Assembly (NCBI RefSeq): GCF_014946725.1 | Contig: NZ_JACFXY010000006.1 | Location: 124,001 to 188,000, forward strand | DNA: 64,000 nt | From: Mixta mediterraneensis | Lineage (GTDB): Bacteria > Pseudomonadota > Gammaproteobacteria > Enterobacterales > Enterobacteriaceae | Reading direction: 5' to 3' | Shown: positions 36,870 to 43,743 of the stretch, piece after piece | How the letters are laid out: each line of letters begins with the position of its first letter | Position numbering within the stretch: the stretch's first letter is position 1 | Notes under the pieces: generated by a model | What the model was told of the DNA's origin: nothing | Databases searched by the model: none | What the model saw: the letters and a program-made list of their open reading frames with translations, nothing else | Program-made: the position numbers and the translations under genes

Positions 36870-37075
36870 TGCGACACCTCCCTGATGATGCGGGGACGTT
36901 TGCTTTTAACACGGCGGTGACACTCTATGAGTTCAAGCTCATAAAACGGCTCATGTGGCTTTCGTGCCTGGCGTTCAGTGTTTGCTCTGGAGTGAAGAAA
37001 AACGGGTAAGGCATCAGGATCATTGTTCCTGACTGCGCGGAAAATGAATATAAAACGGGGAGGGATCGTAGCCAT
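36866..37075 (-). CDS. Icd-like protein (host cell division inhibitor family)
   Basis: The 69-aa protein starts MATIPPRFIFIFRAVRNNDP, contains ANTERQARKPHE and ends in a basic tail (RRVKSKRPRIIREVSQ). It matches the short Icd-like/Ash-associated family of P1- and P4-type elements; P1 icd lies between c4 and ant. GAGG is eight bases before ATG 37075. A longer reading frame continues upstream without stop, but that part coincides with the C4-like RNA and is probably not translated. The pairing site for that RNA lies just before the start codon. Confidence 0.65.
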   Translation of the reverse strand: MATIPPRFIFIFRAVRNNDPDALPVFLHSRANTERQARKPHEPFYELELIECHRRVKSKRPRIIREVSQ

Positions 37076-37104
37076 AGTGGCAACCTCAGTAGGGAGTTTT
37101 GATA

Positions 37105-37235
37105 ACTCACCACCAGAGTTTCCACGCTCATGGGTGGTGAGACGTACAGGGGTGGAAATACCGGTCCCTACTGAACCCGGCCAGCCTTTCGGCTGCCCTG
37201 CACGCCCCACCATTGAGAGGTGTAGCCGTGCGACG
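37105..37235 (-). ncRNA. C4-like antisense immunity RNA and target
   Basis: Read leftward, the leader holds two segments complementary to sites further down the same transcript. TCAGTAGGGA (37174-37165) pairs with TCCCTACTGA (37095-37086), next to the icd-like ribosome site. CTCACCACC (37141-37133) pairs with GGTGGTGAG (37114-37106). Between them are the hairpin AGCC-GAAA-GGCT and a long-range stem GGTGGGG/CCACCCC. This is the arrangement of the C4 RNA of P1/P7 and of P4 CI RNA, which act in trans to block icd/ant expression. Ends of the mature RNA are estimates. Confidence 0.75.
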
Positions 37236-37267
37236 CACACAAAAAAACCGCAAGCGCGGTTGTGCGC
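37232..37267 (-). terminator. Hairpin with T7 upstream of the C4-like RNA
   Basis: ACCGC-GCTT-GCGGT is followed by a T run (37247-37241); flanking GCGCACA and TGTGCGT extend the stem around the T run. It sits in the leader between the promoter at 37322 and the C4-like RNA, so it may attenuate the operon or define an RNA end. Confidence 0.6.
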
Positions 37268-37321
37268 AGTAAGGATTTCCGGGTTTCCACGCCCGTCAGC
37301 GGAATTCGCCGCTGCCAGAGC

Positions 37322-37350
37322 AGTGTAGCGCCCGGAATCCAAAGAATCAA
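37322..37350 (-). promoter_or_regulatory. Promoter for C4-like RNA and icd-replication operon
   Basis: TTGATT (37345-37350), 17 bp, TACACT (37322-37327), read leftward. Only 3 bp separate its -35 box from that of the divergent brnT promoter. Confidence 0.65.
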
Positions 37351-37353
37351 CGT

Positions 37354-37388
37354 TTGACTTCCTATTTAATGTAACTACAATAATTGTA
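37354..37388 (+). promoter_or_regulatory. brnTA promoter with operator palindrome
   Basis: TTGACT (37354-37359), 16 bp, TACAAT (37376-37381). The -10 box is half of a perfect 13-bp palindrome, TACAATAATTGTA (37376-37388), that ends at the brnT start codon. It is the likely operator for BrnA. The predicted start of transcription falls at or next to the ATG. Confidence 0.7.
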
Positions 37389-37660
37389 TGAAAATTGAAT
37401 ATGACCAAGGCAAGCGAGATAAAACACTGCTGGAACGCGGTATTGATTTCGCCAGAGCCCCAGAGGTTTACGCGGGTATCCACTTCACCGCAGAAGACAA
37501 CCGGCAGGACTACGGAGAAGTCAGAAACATTACCGTAGGCAAACTGGATGACAGGCTTGTTGTTATGGTCTGGACGCAGCGCAATCAGACGCGCCGCATT
37601 ATCTCGATGAGGAAAGCTAATGAACGCGAAATTAAACGATTTGAAAAGTACCTGGGTTGA
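37388..37660 (+). CDS. brnT: BrnT toxin (ribonuclease, type II)
   Basis: The 90-aa protein (MKIEYDQGKRDKTLLERGIDFARAPEVY ... RRIISMRKANEREIKRFEKYL) fits BrnT along its length. BrnT is a RelE-like RNase neutralised by BrnA. No ribosome binding site precedes the ATG, in keeping with a leaderless message from the promoter at 37354. It overlaps brnA by 41 bp. The pair is read against the surrounding phage early genes. Confidence 0.9.
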   Translation: MKIEYDQGKRDKTLLERGIDFARAPEVYAGIHFTAEDNRQDYGEVRNITVGKLDDRLVVMVWTQRNQTRRIISMRKANEREIKRFEKYLG

Positions 37661-37904
37661 CTCTGATGACGCGCCAGAGCTGGATGATGTTTTTTTTAAA
37701 AGCGCCAGCCTGCATGATGGCAACAAACTAATCCGGCGCGGAAGACCAGTATCCTCTGCCCCCCTTAAGAAGTCGGCTACCATCCGGTATTCTCCGGAGG
37801 TAATTGACGCATTCAAATCAACCGGCAGGGGCTGGCAAACACGCATGGATACTGTATTAAAGGACTGGCTGAAAAAGCACGATCCCTCTGACGTAAAAAT
37901 CTGA
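37620..37904 (+). CDS. brnA: BrnA antitoxin
   Basis: The 94-aa protein has an acidic N-terminus that would bind BrnT (STWVDSDDAPELDDVFF) and a C-terminal ribbon-helix-helix (KKSATIRYSPEVIDAFKSTGRGWQTRMDTVLKDWL). BrnA-type antitoxins repress their own promoter, probably through the palindrome at 37376-37388. A terminator follows at 37911. Confidence 0.9.
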   Translation: MNAKLNDLKSTWVDSDDAPELDDVFFKSASLHDGNKLIRRGRPVSSAPLKKSATIRYSPEVIDAFKSTGRGWQTRMDTVLKDWLKKHDPSDVKI

Positions 37905-37910
37905 CCCTCT

Positions 37911-37942
37911 GCGGCACCCTGCACGGTGCCGCTTCTCGTTTT
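37911..37942 (+). terminator. Terminator of brnTA
   Basis: GCGGCACC-CTGCAC-GGTGCCGC followed by TTCTCGTTTT. It separates brnTA from the opposing DUF4222 gene. Confidence 0.8.
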
Positions 37943-37947
37943 CTCCA

Positions 37948-38127
37948 TCACTTGTCGAGCCTCCTGAATCGGGCACGGAAGATAAGCAGAGGTGCTGCGC
38001 ATTCCCATTCATAACCCGGGCGGCGATAAATCACTTTCTGGCTGTCTGCTTCGTATCTGATGACATTGACCACAATTCCATGGTGGTCACGGTAAAGCCT
38101 GTTCATTAACTGGTGGTTCAGTGACAT
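37948..38127 (-). CDS. DUF4222 small phage protein
   Basis: The 59-aa protein (MSLNHQLMNRLYRDHHGIVV ... KVIYRRPGYEWECAAPLLIFRARFRRL) matches the DUF4222 pattern common in the early region of enterobacterial prophages. It starts 4 bp after the Rha/ANT stop. Function unknown. Confidence 0.75.
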   Translation of the reverse strand: MSLNHQLMNRLYRDHHGIVVNVIRYEADSQKVIYRRPGYEWECAAPLLIFRARFRRLDK

Positions 38128-38131
38128 TTCT

Positions 38132-38836
38132 TTAGCCTCCCATCAGTTCAGAGGCGTAGCGCTCAGCGAGCCACTGGACCCCACGAGGTGTGACGCGGGT
38201 TTGCGTGTAAGCATGTCCGAAATCAGACGTGCCGGTTTTAACAGTAAACAGACCATCACGCTGGCGCAGTGCATGCGGTAATAGGTTGCCTGACTGGCGG
38301 AACAAAACCTTGTCGCGCAGCAGCACATCGATCATCGCCTTTTCAGGCATGTTGAGGATCTTCGCCGTCTCACGCAGACTTTTGGCACCGCCGGACTCTA
38401 CGTAGTGGTTAACGAACGCCACCTTTGGCGCGTCCTGCTGTACCTTATGCGCAAGCTGCGCATTTTGTTCAGCCATATCAGCCGCCAGACGAAGTGCCTC
38501 CGGAAGCGTCTGAGGAATGCCCATACCGCCCTCCAGTTCCTGCCAGCGATCCACAACTGCAGCGGTAAACTCTGGGGAAAGGCGGGCTACTAATACCAGC
38601 GAGTCACGCTTATTGAAACGGTACTCCTGATACACATTGCCGTTATGCTCAAAATCGAACTGCGCCAACGGCGCGGTTAAAAGACCAGCGGCATTGAGGC
38701 GCTCTGCTGAGCGCTTTACGTCACCATGTTTACTCTGAACCAGAGCCGCTATTTCCCGGCTGCTCATTGTTACGACGCTGCCGGCGAAGGGCATAACCAT
38801 TGGTGTGGAAGTGAAGCTATTTGCCTGTTGCGACAT
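38132..38836 (-). CDS. Rha/ANT-type phage regulatory protein
   Basis: The 234-aa protein has a Rha-like N-terminus ([25 protein letters not shown]) and a C-terminal ANT/KilAC-type antirepressor domain ([47 protein letters not shown]). ATG 38836 has GGGAGG upstream. Rha and ANT domains occur in regulators that modulate lysogeny, so this is a second potential antirepressor besides the P22-type Ant. Confidence 0.85.
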   Translation of the reverse strand: MSQQANSFTSTPMVMPFAGSVVTMSSREIAALVQSKHGDVKRSAERLNAAGLLTAPLAQFDFEHNGNVYQEYRFNKRDSLVLVARLSPEFTAAVVDRWQELEGGMGIPQTLPEALRLAADMAEQNAQLAHKVQQDAPKVAFVNHYVESGGAKSLRETAKILNMPEKAMIDVLLRDKVLFRQSGNLLPHALRQRDGLFTVKTGTSDFGHAYTQTRVTPRGVQWLAERYASELMGG

Positions 38837-39014
38837 TGTTCTGCCCTCCCCGGGAGATAAAATCACCCACAGCCCATTCAGTGAAACTGTGGTTCACCTG
38901 TGCCCACCCACCCGGTACTCTTACGGCATAGCAATACGCCACCTCGCCTTTACCACCACGAACCGGTAAAACGCGCAGTTGCGATCGCTGATCATTTGCG
39001 GTTAAATTGCTCAC
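38817..39014 (-). CDS. Hypothetical early protein
   Basis: The 65-aa product starts at a GTG that overlaps the YmfL-like stop (GTGA) with GGAG eight bases upstream. It contains [29 protein letters not shown]. It overlaps the Rha/ANT gene by 20 bp. No family recognised. Confidence 0.6.
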   Translation of the reverse strand: MSNLTANDQRSQLRVLPVRGGKGEVAYCYAVRVPGGWAQVNHSFTEWAVGDFISRGGQNNVATGK

Positions 39015-39568
39015 GCGGATTTCTCCATACACAATGATTTATTCGCCACGGCGCCCGGAGCTGCACACTCGCGGGCGTCACTCTTTTCTGAAGCACAGAA
39101 AACGCGATATAGCAGCGTTATATGCTCCTGAAACTTGGCGATAACCTGATAGCTGTTCTCCTCTATCTGTGCCCGTTCAGTCGCATCGATGATGCCGTCT
39201 GCCGTCGCTTTACGGATGTAATGCGAGTGCTTGCCGATCCACTCAATGGATTCCATTAAGCGCTGGTGAATATCCCCGTTATCAATCTCTTCCACTTCTG
39301 CCAGCGACACGAATACACCGTGCGAATGCCGTGCTACTGCGTCAGCGATATGGTTGGATCCACCAGCACTCTGCAGCACCATCGCCCACCCAATTGGGAA
39401 AATTTGATCCCCTTCAGTACGCAGGCGGTTGAACAATGCGTTTTCAGTGACTCCCAGCCATTCCGCCGCTTCGCCATATCCACGAGGAAGCTCAGTGATG
39501 GTCTTTTTGATAGCGGCCACCAGCCAGGATGGTTGCTTATCGACTTTCCATTCAGGTTCTATACCCAC
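39011..39568 (-). CDS. YmfL-like/CII-type regulator
   Basis: The 185-aa protein ([61 protein letters not shown]) resembles YmfL of e14 along its length. The first 60 residues form a helix-turn-helix, so it probably replaces lambda CII in the lysis-lysogeny decision. The likely start is GTG 39568. Confidence 0.82.
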   Translation of the reverse strand: MGIEPEWKVDKQPSWLVAAIKKTITELPRGYGEAAEWLGVTENALFNRLRTEGDQIFPIGWAMVLQSAGGSNHIADAVARHSHGVFVSLAEVEEIDNGDIHQRLMESIEWIGKHSHYIRKATADGIIDATERAQIEENSYQVIAKFQEHITLLYRVFCASEKSDARECAAPGAVANKSLCMEKSA

Positions 39569-39613
39569 GGTTAACCCCTTACTTCTGTGGTGATGAAACA
39601 GCCTAAGAGCGTG

Positions 39614-39865
39614 TTAGGCTGCATTTGTTTTATGGTCGGTAGAACGCCGTAAATATGACCAGTTGACGTCAGGGCGTAGCTCTTCACATGTCACCACACC
39701 GTTAGTTGCTTTCTCTATTTCCGGGCAACGCTCAGCAGGAATCTGCCGTATCCCCTTCACCCACTGATTAATTGTTGGGGAAGATACACCTAAACATCTG
39801 GCCATAGATGCTTGCCCACCAACTCGGGAGCAAGCCTGTTTTAGTGCAACGTTTTCTTCTTTCAT
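39614..39865 (-). CDS. Cro-like repressor (YdaS-type)
   Basis: The 83-aa protein contains KQACSRVGGQASMARCLGVSSPTINQWVKGIRQIPAERCPEIEKAT, a Cro/YdaS-type helix-turn-helix. It is the first gene behind pR and divergent from the CI-like repressor. A GCCTAA-N7-TTAGGC inverted repeat (39601-39619) overlaps its stop codon. Confidence 0.88.
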   Translation of the reverse strand: MKEENVALKQACSRVGGQASMARCLGVSSPTINQWVKGIRQIPAERCPEIEKATNGVVTCEELRPDVNWSYLRRSTDHKTNAA

Positions 39866-39894
39866 GAGTTAGGCTCCAAATTTCCAACACCTGA

Positions 39895-39923
39895 ATATTA
39901 GGCTACGCCTAACTGACGGTCAA
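39895..39923 (-). promoter_or_regulatory. Early promoter pR
   Basis: Read leftward: TTGACC (39918-39923), 17 bp, TAATAT (39895-39900). The operator TTAGGCTACGCCTAA (39898-39912) overlaps the -10 box, so a bound repressor would block it. Confidence 0.85.
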
Positions 39924-39972
39924 TAGGAATTGCCTAACCGAAGACTAATGAGGATGATTAGGCAATGCTTAG
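39898..39972. promoter_or_regulatory. OR-like operator cluster (three TTAGGC sites)
   Basis: Three 15-bp sites lie between cro and the repressor gene: TTAGGCTACGCCTAA (39898-39912, perfect), ATAGGAATTGCCTAA (39923-39937) and TTAGGCAATGCTTAG (39958-39972), the last covering the repressor start codon. The same motif appears at pL, so it is the recognition site of the CI-like and Cro-like proteins. Confidence 0.85.
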
Positions 39973-40450
39973 TGGTAAAGAACTGGGCCTAGCCATAGAG
40001 CAGGCTATCAACAAGAAAATATCTTCGGGTGCCATTAAGACCAAGGCTGAAATCGCACGCCATTTCAAAATAAAACCGCCATCAATCCATGACTGGATTA
40101 AGAAAGGCTCTATCAGCAAAGATAAGCTTCCTGAGTTATGGAAATACTTTTCAGATGTAGTAGGTCCTGAACATTGGGGGCTTCAGGAGTTCCCTACACA
40201 AGATCAGCAATCTATTCCCCTGCAAGAGTCCAGTCATTGCGATAACCCTATTTATGACGCTTACAAGCTCGCAACTGCTGAGAGACGCGCTATTGTTGAT
40301 TTTCTATTATCTATTAACAGCACAGAACCCAGCTGGGTTGATTCAGATGTAAGAGCCTATGTTTCAACTATGGATTTAAAAGTTCAACGTTGGTTACAGG
40401 AAAGCAAATCCACCAATAAAAGCCCTACCGCCAAAAAGACCGGTACTTAG
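39965..40450 (+). CDS. CI-like repressor lacking the S24 peptidase domain
   Basis: The 161-aa protein has a repressor N-terminus (KELGLAIEQAINKKISSGAIKTKAEIARHFKIKPPSIHDWIKKGSISKDKLPELWKYF) with helix-turn-helix. The remaining 90 residues (YDAYKLATAERRAIVDFLL...) are too short for, and show no sign of, the LexA-type Ser-Lys self-cleavage domain. It should therefore not be cleaved with RecA; induction would need an antirepressor or other route. An operator lies over its own start codon, indicating autoregulation. Confidence 0.85.
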   Translation: MLSGKELGLAIEQAINKKISSGAIKTKAEIARHFKIKPPSIHDWIKKGSISKDKLPELWKYFSDVVGPEHWGLQEFPTQDQQSIPLQESSHCDNPIYDAYKLATAERRAIVDFLLSINSTEPSWVDSDVRAYVSTMDLKVQRWLQESKSTNKSPTAKKTGT

Positions 40451-40536
40451 GCTGGTTTGGTCCCAAGATAACCCCATCACAAGCTAGCTTTTCCTCCTAA
40501 TGTTTCATTCACCATAGGCATTCTTCGCTCAGAATA

Positions 40537-40579
40537 TTAGGCAAAGCCTATTGACATAAAATTAGGCATTACCTAATAT
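40537..40579 (+). promoter_or_regulatory. Early promoter pL with two operators
   Basis: TTGACA (40551-40556), 17 bp, TAATAT (40574-40579) is a near-consensus rightward promoter. Operators TTAGGCAAAGCCTAT (40537-40551) and TTAGGCATTACCTAA (40562-40576) cover the -35 and spacer/-10. It reads toward the yfd-like genes, exonuclease, xis and int. Confidence 0.88.
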
Positions 40580-40755
40580 CAATCACATCAGCAGCAAACT
40601 GGCGGGACGCCCACGAAGTAGCTGCCCGGGGCATACGAAGGCCGGGATGATTCGCAATAGTGAGCGGTGAGGTGAAAGTGAAAAGAGTCGAGCTGGAGCC
40701 AGGATTTACTTACGTGCTTGTTGAAACAAGATGCCCTCATTGTGGAATGACAACC

Positions 40756-41070
40756 TCACAGAATCTTGATGCCTCGATAAATCAGGTATGCGCCGATGAG
40801 GTAAAGGACAACGCCGGGAAAGCTAAGGCTTCGCCTGAAGCCCGTACCGTGCCAAACCTTGCCGTACGCTGGCACCAGATGATTAAAACGCGTGTGGCTT
40901 TTCCATTCACCACAAAAGAAAAAGACTCCGCCGAGCGAAATAAGCAACGTCGCATTCGTGGGAAGTTTTGGTAACAAACCTGCCGCCGTGGACAGAAAAA
41001 CAATGGTGCAAATTACGATCGCCACTTTATACCACACGTCCAGTTTCAGGCTTGATAAAGGGTTATTCAT
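40756..41070 (-). CDS. Membrane protein in the sieB position
   Basis: The 104-aa protein starts MNNPLSSLKLDVWYKVAIVICTIVFLSTAAGLLPKL and has three hydrophobic segments (VAIVICTIVFLSTAAGLL, TLLISLGGVFFFCG, LSFPGVVLYLIGAYLI). It is read against pL just behind the pL promoter, where lambda and P22 carry the superinfection exclusion gene sieB. No sequence match to SieB is claimed. An overlapping rightward ORF (40660-40974) is less convincing. Confidence 0.55.
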   Translation of the reverse strand: MNNPLSSLKLDVWYKVAIVICTIVFLSTAAGLLPKLPTNATLLISLGGVFFFCGEWKSHTRFNHLVPAYGKVWHGTGFRRSLSFPGVVLYLIGAYLIYRGIKIL

Positions 41071-41197
41071 CGGAATGAATCCATCGCTCATTGTAGGGGG
41101 AACAGGATCTTAACCGAATTCTCGTTGTAGGGGTACACGGGATGCACCTCGCCTGATGTGGTTAAAAGCAGGCACCGATATTGCTGTGTGTAGTCTT

Positions 41198-41268
41198 GGC
41201 GGTACCCGGGTCTTCAACCCAACACCAGGAGAGCGAAGATAATGTTCTGCCGTGGTACCGCCCTTTTT
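41198..41268 (+). terminator. Structured leader ending in a terminator
   Basis: GGCGGTACC (41198-41206) and GGTACCGCC (41254-41262) form a perfect 9-bp stem followed by CTTTTT. The 47-nt interior carries a smaller hairpin GGGT-CTTCA-ACCC and a ribosome-site-like AGGAGAGCGAAGATAATG. It may be an attenuator of the pL operon. Between 41092 and 41430 I find no convincing gene. Confidence 0.55.
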
Positions 41269-41430
41269 ACATAACAGACAAGAGCATCACCGGGCGACGG
41301 GCTCATAACCCAATCCACCCGGGCGTTAAGGAAGTGGTCTTCTCACCCATGACCAGCGCGCAGGTGCTCTTTTCTGTTGTGTATGGAGAAACTTACGGCG
41401 GCGGCAGCCGCTTAACCGAGAGGAAATGCT

Positions 41431-41802
41431 ATGAGCAATGATCGCATGACCGTAGTACCCGATTTTCTGGGTGAGCTGGACGCCGGCGTGTTCATGAACA
41501 AAATCGCCGCCGCGCTTAATACCACCGCGTTGGGCGTTCTGAATAACGGCACCAAAGGTAAAGTGGTCCTCACCTTTGATTTTGAGCGTATGGGTAATTC
41601 CGTTGAAGAGAAGCGCGTCAAGATCAAGCACAAGCTGAACTACAGCACCCCGACGCCGCGCGGTAAAGCCTCCGAAGAGGACACCACTGAAACGCCTATG
41701 TGGGTTAACAAAGGCGGCAAGCTCACCATCCTGCAGGAGGAGCAGGGGCAATTGTTCAGTATCAACGGCGCCACAGACGGAAAGCTTAAAGCGGCTCAGT
41801 GA
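41431..41802 (+). CDS. YfdP-like phage protein
   Basis: The 123-aa protein (MSNDRMTVVPDFLGELDAGVF ... TKGKVVLTFDFERM ... TPMWVNKGGKLTILQEEQGQLFS) precedes the DUF2303 gene, the position of yfdP beside yfdQ in the E. coli CPS-53 prophage. AGAGGAAATGCT precedes the ATG. Function unknown. Confidence 0.7.
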   Translation: MSNDRMTVVPDFLGELDAGVFMNKIAAALNTTALGVLNNGTKGKVVLTFDFERMGNSVEEKRVKIKHKLNYSTPTPRGKASEEDTTETPMWVNKGGKLTILQEEQGQLFSINGATDGKLKAAQ

Positions 41803-41859
41803 ACCGCTGACAACTAATTCACTGCCACCAATTCGATCATTTGTTAATAAGGAATTTTT

Positions 41860-42687
41860 ATGTCTCAGGTAGACAGCGGTACTTTCAAGCAGGTTAAAGA
41901 TCTGGTTCTTTCTGGTTATCACCTGAATGATATTAACGGCCTGGCTTGCCCAACAGCATTACTCCCGGAAGAAACTCGCGTTGAAAGCCTCGAGCGCTTT
42001 TCTCTTGAGCGCTTCCGTTTCCGTGGGGCCATGACCACAACCAGCATTGATGATTTTGCCCGTTATTCTAAAGGCTACGCCAGCACCGAGGAACCTGCTC
42101 GCTGCTTTATTGATGCGGACAATATGACTGCGCGCTCCGTGTTCAATATCGGTACGCTGGATAATCCGGGCCATGCTGATAACGTTGCTGCAATCACCCT
42201 GAAGCAGACTGCTCCTTTCCGCGCGCTACTGGCAATTAACGGCGACCGCCTGAAGCAAAAGCAAATCGCTGAATGGCTGGAAGACTGGAGTGATTACCTG
42301 CTGGCCTTTGATGCTGACGGAAATACCATGCAAATTTCACAGGCTGCTCAGGCTGTTCGACGCATTACTATCCAGCAGGCCACCCAGCAGGATCATGAAG
42401 ACGGTGATTTCAGCGGGAAAAAATCGCTGATGCAGAGTGTTGAGGCCAGCAGCAAAGATGTTATGCCGGTAGCGTTTGAGTTCAAATGCGTGCCGTATGA
42501 AGGACTCGGTGAGCGTGCATTCAGCCTGCGCAATAGTCTGCTCACTGGTGACGAACCTCGTTTTGTTCTGCGCATTGTTCAACTTGAAGCACAGGAAGAA
42601 GCAATCGCCAACGAATTCCGCGACCTGCTGATCGGCAAATTCAACGGCGAGCCAGTAGAAACCTTTATCGGTAACTTTAAAGCGTAA
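41860..42687 (+). CDS. DUF2303/YfdQ-like protein
   Basis: The 275-aa protein has the DUF2303 length and pattern (VESLERFSLERFRFRGAMTT, RCFIDADNMTARSVFNIG, HADNVAAITLKQTAPFRALL). It occurs in left operons of many enterobacterial prophages; CPS-53 YfdQ is the E. coli example. The role is unknown. Confidence 0.88.
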   Translation: MSQVDSGTFKQVKDLVLSGYHLNDINGLACPTALLPEETRVESLERFSLERFRFRGAMTTTSIDDFARYSKGYASTEEPARCFIDADNMTARSVFNIGTLDNPGHADNVAAITLKQTAPFRALLAINGDRLKQKQIAEWLEDWSDYLLAFDADGNTMQISQAAQAVRRITIQQATQQDHEDGDFSGKKSLMQSVEASSKDVMPVAFEFKCVPYEGLGERAFSLRNSLLTGDEPRFVLRIVQLEAQEEAIANEFRDLLIGKFNGEPVETFIGNFKA

Positions 42688-42824
42688 TTGCTCAGCCTTA
42701 ATTGCCCTGCCCCGCGGGGCAATTAGTGAAGCGTAATTCATTCAAATATCGCCATCTGGCGAGGGATTCGTGCAACCAAAAATCAGCCGCAGGTGCAGCT
42801 GCGATAAATGGAGAAATAAAGCTA

Positions 42825-43367
42825 ATGAGCTACATACAGACGTTATCAGGTAAGAAGTTCGATTACGTGAACGCCACTGTTGATGATATTGAGATCGAAG
42901 ATATAGCAATCGCGCTTTCCCACATTTGCCGATTTGCCGGCCATCTGCCGGAATTTTATTCCGTAGCTCAGCACTCAGTTCTGTGCAGCCAGCTGGTAGA
43001 GCCTGAATTTGCCTTCGAAGCACTGATGCACGACGCCGCCGAAGCATATTGCCAGGATATTCCGGCCCCACTCAAAGCCCTGCTGCCGGACTACCGCCGA
43101 ATTGAGGCGTTTGTCGAAGAACTGATCCGCTTTAAGTTCAGTCTGCCGCTCACACAATCTGCTGTAGTGAAATATGCCGATCTGACAATGCTGGCTACCG
43201 AACGCCGGGATCTGGACATTGACGACGGCACACCATGGCCCATCCTCGAAGGCATCCCCACCAGCGACATTATCCAGATCGTTCCTCTCCGCCCGGGCCA
43301 GGCTTACGGACTGTTCATGACCCGATTCAACGAACTGATGGAGCTGCGCACATGCAACAACATATGA
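42825..43367 (+). CDS. YfdR-like HD-domain nucleotidase
   Basis: The 180-aa protein has HD-fold motifs: HICRFAGH, SVAQHS and ALMHDAAEAYCQDIP. Relatives of YfdR/YfbR dephosphorylate (deoxy)nucleoside monophosphates. In a phage left operon it may adjust the nucleotide pool. ATG 42825 follows AGGTGCAG...GGAGAAATAAAG. It overlaps the next gene by 16 bp. Confidence 0.85.
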   Translation: MSYIQTLSGKKFDYVNATVDDIEIEDIAIALSHICRFAGHLPEFYSVAQHSVLCSQLVEPEFAFEALMHDAAEAYCQDIPAPLKALLPDYRRIEAFVEELIRFKFSLPLTQSAVVKYADLTMLATERRDLDIDDGTPWPILEGIPTSDIIQIVPLRPGQAYGLFMTRFNELMELRTCNNI

Positions 43368-43552
43368 AAGTAAAAGAACTGGTCGCCGCGGCACGCATGG
43401 CAGCGTCTGACCTTCCACCAGCAGCGGCACAGCTAATGCGTGAAGTCGCCACCAGACTGGATGTGACCTTTGTTGCCCTGAGTGAAGCTCTGGATCAGCG
43501 CGTCACTCTTATGGCTGAGAACGAAATTTTACGCGGGGAGAAAACACCGTGA
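43352..43552 (+). CDS. Small helical hypothetical protein
   Basis: The 66-aa product (MKVKELVAAARMAASDLPPAAAQLMREVATRLDVTFVALSEALDQRVTLMAENEIL) is wholly helical, possibly a coiled coil. GGAG is eight bases before ATG 43352, which is preferred over ATG 43364. It belongs to the left operon. Confidence 0.6.
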   Translation: MQQHMKVKELVAAARMAASDLPPAAAQLMREVATRLDVTFVALSEALDQRVTLMAENEILRGEKTP

Positions 43553-43743
43553 TCCGCTGTTTTTTCAAACTTCATAAATGAGTTTTGTTCAAGAAAGAGC
43601 TTCACCCATATCAGTCCCTTAACGGGCTGCAGCCAACTATTATTTTCCACTATGGGTGTAATGGCTGCGGCAAGACCAGAACAGAGACCCGTGAAGAGGG
43701 GTACTGGCATTCTTTTAAACCATCAGATTTGGAGCACATGTAA
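43549..43743 (+). pseudogene. Small zinc-ribbon ORF interrupted by in-frame TGA
   Basis: A GTG overlaps the upstream stop (GTGA) and opens IRCFFKLHK, then TGA at 43579. The same frame continues ELHPYQSLNGLQPTIIFHYG, then CNGCGKTRTETREEGYW to a TAA that overlaps the next start (TAATG). Both overlaps and the CxxC pair suggest a real gene that has gained a stop; a restart at TTG 43585 is possible. Confidence 0.45.

Noticed and set aside
37076..38008. Long leftward open frame extending upstream from the Icd-like gene
   Set aside because: It runs antisense through brnT and brnA and through the C4-like RNA and its promoter; only the part after ATG 37075 looks coding.
40660..40974. Rightward ORF behind pL with a CPHC pair
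   Set aside because: Its second half is antisense to the membrane protein gene and looks like a shadow; the first 35 codons could be a small gene, but I cannot support it.
41181..41441. Rightward ORF of 86 codons
   Set aside because: It crosses the hairpin/terminator and the tRNA-like loop and lacks protein character.
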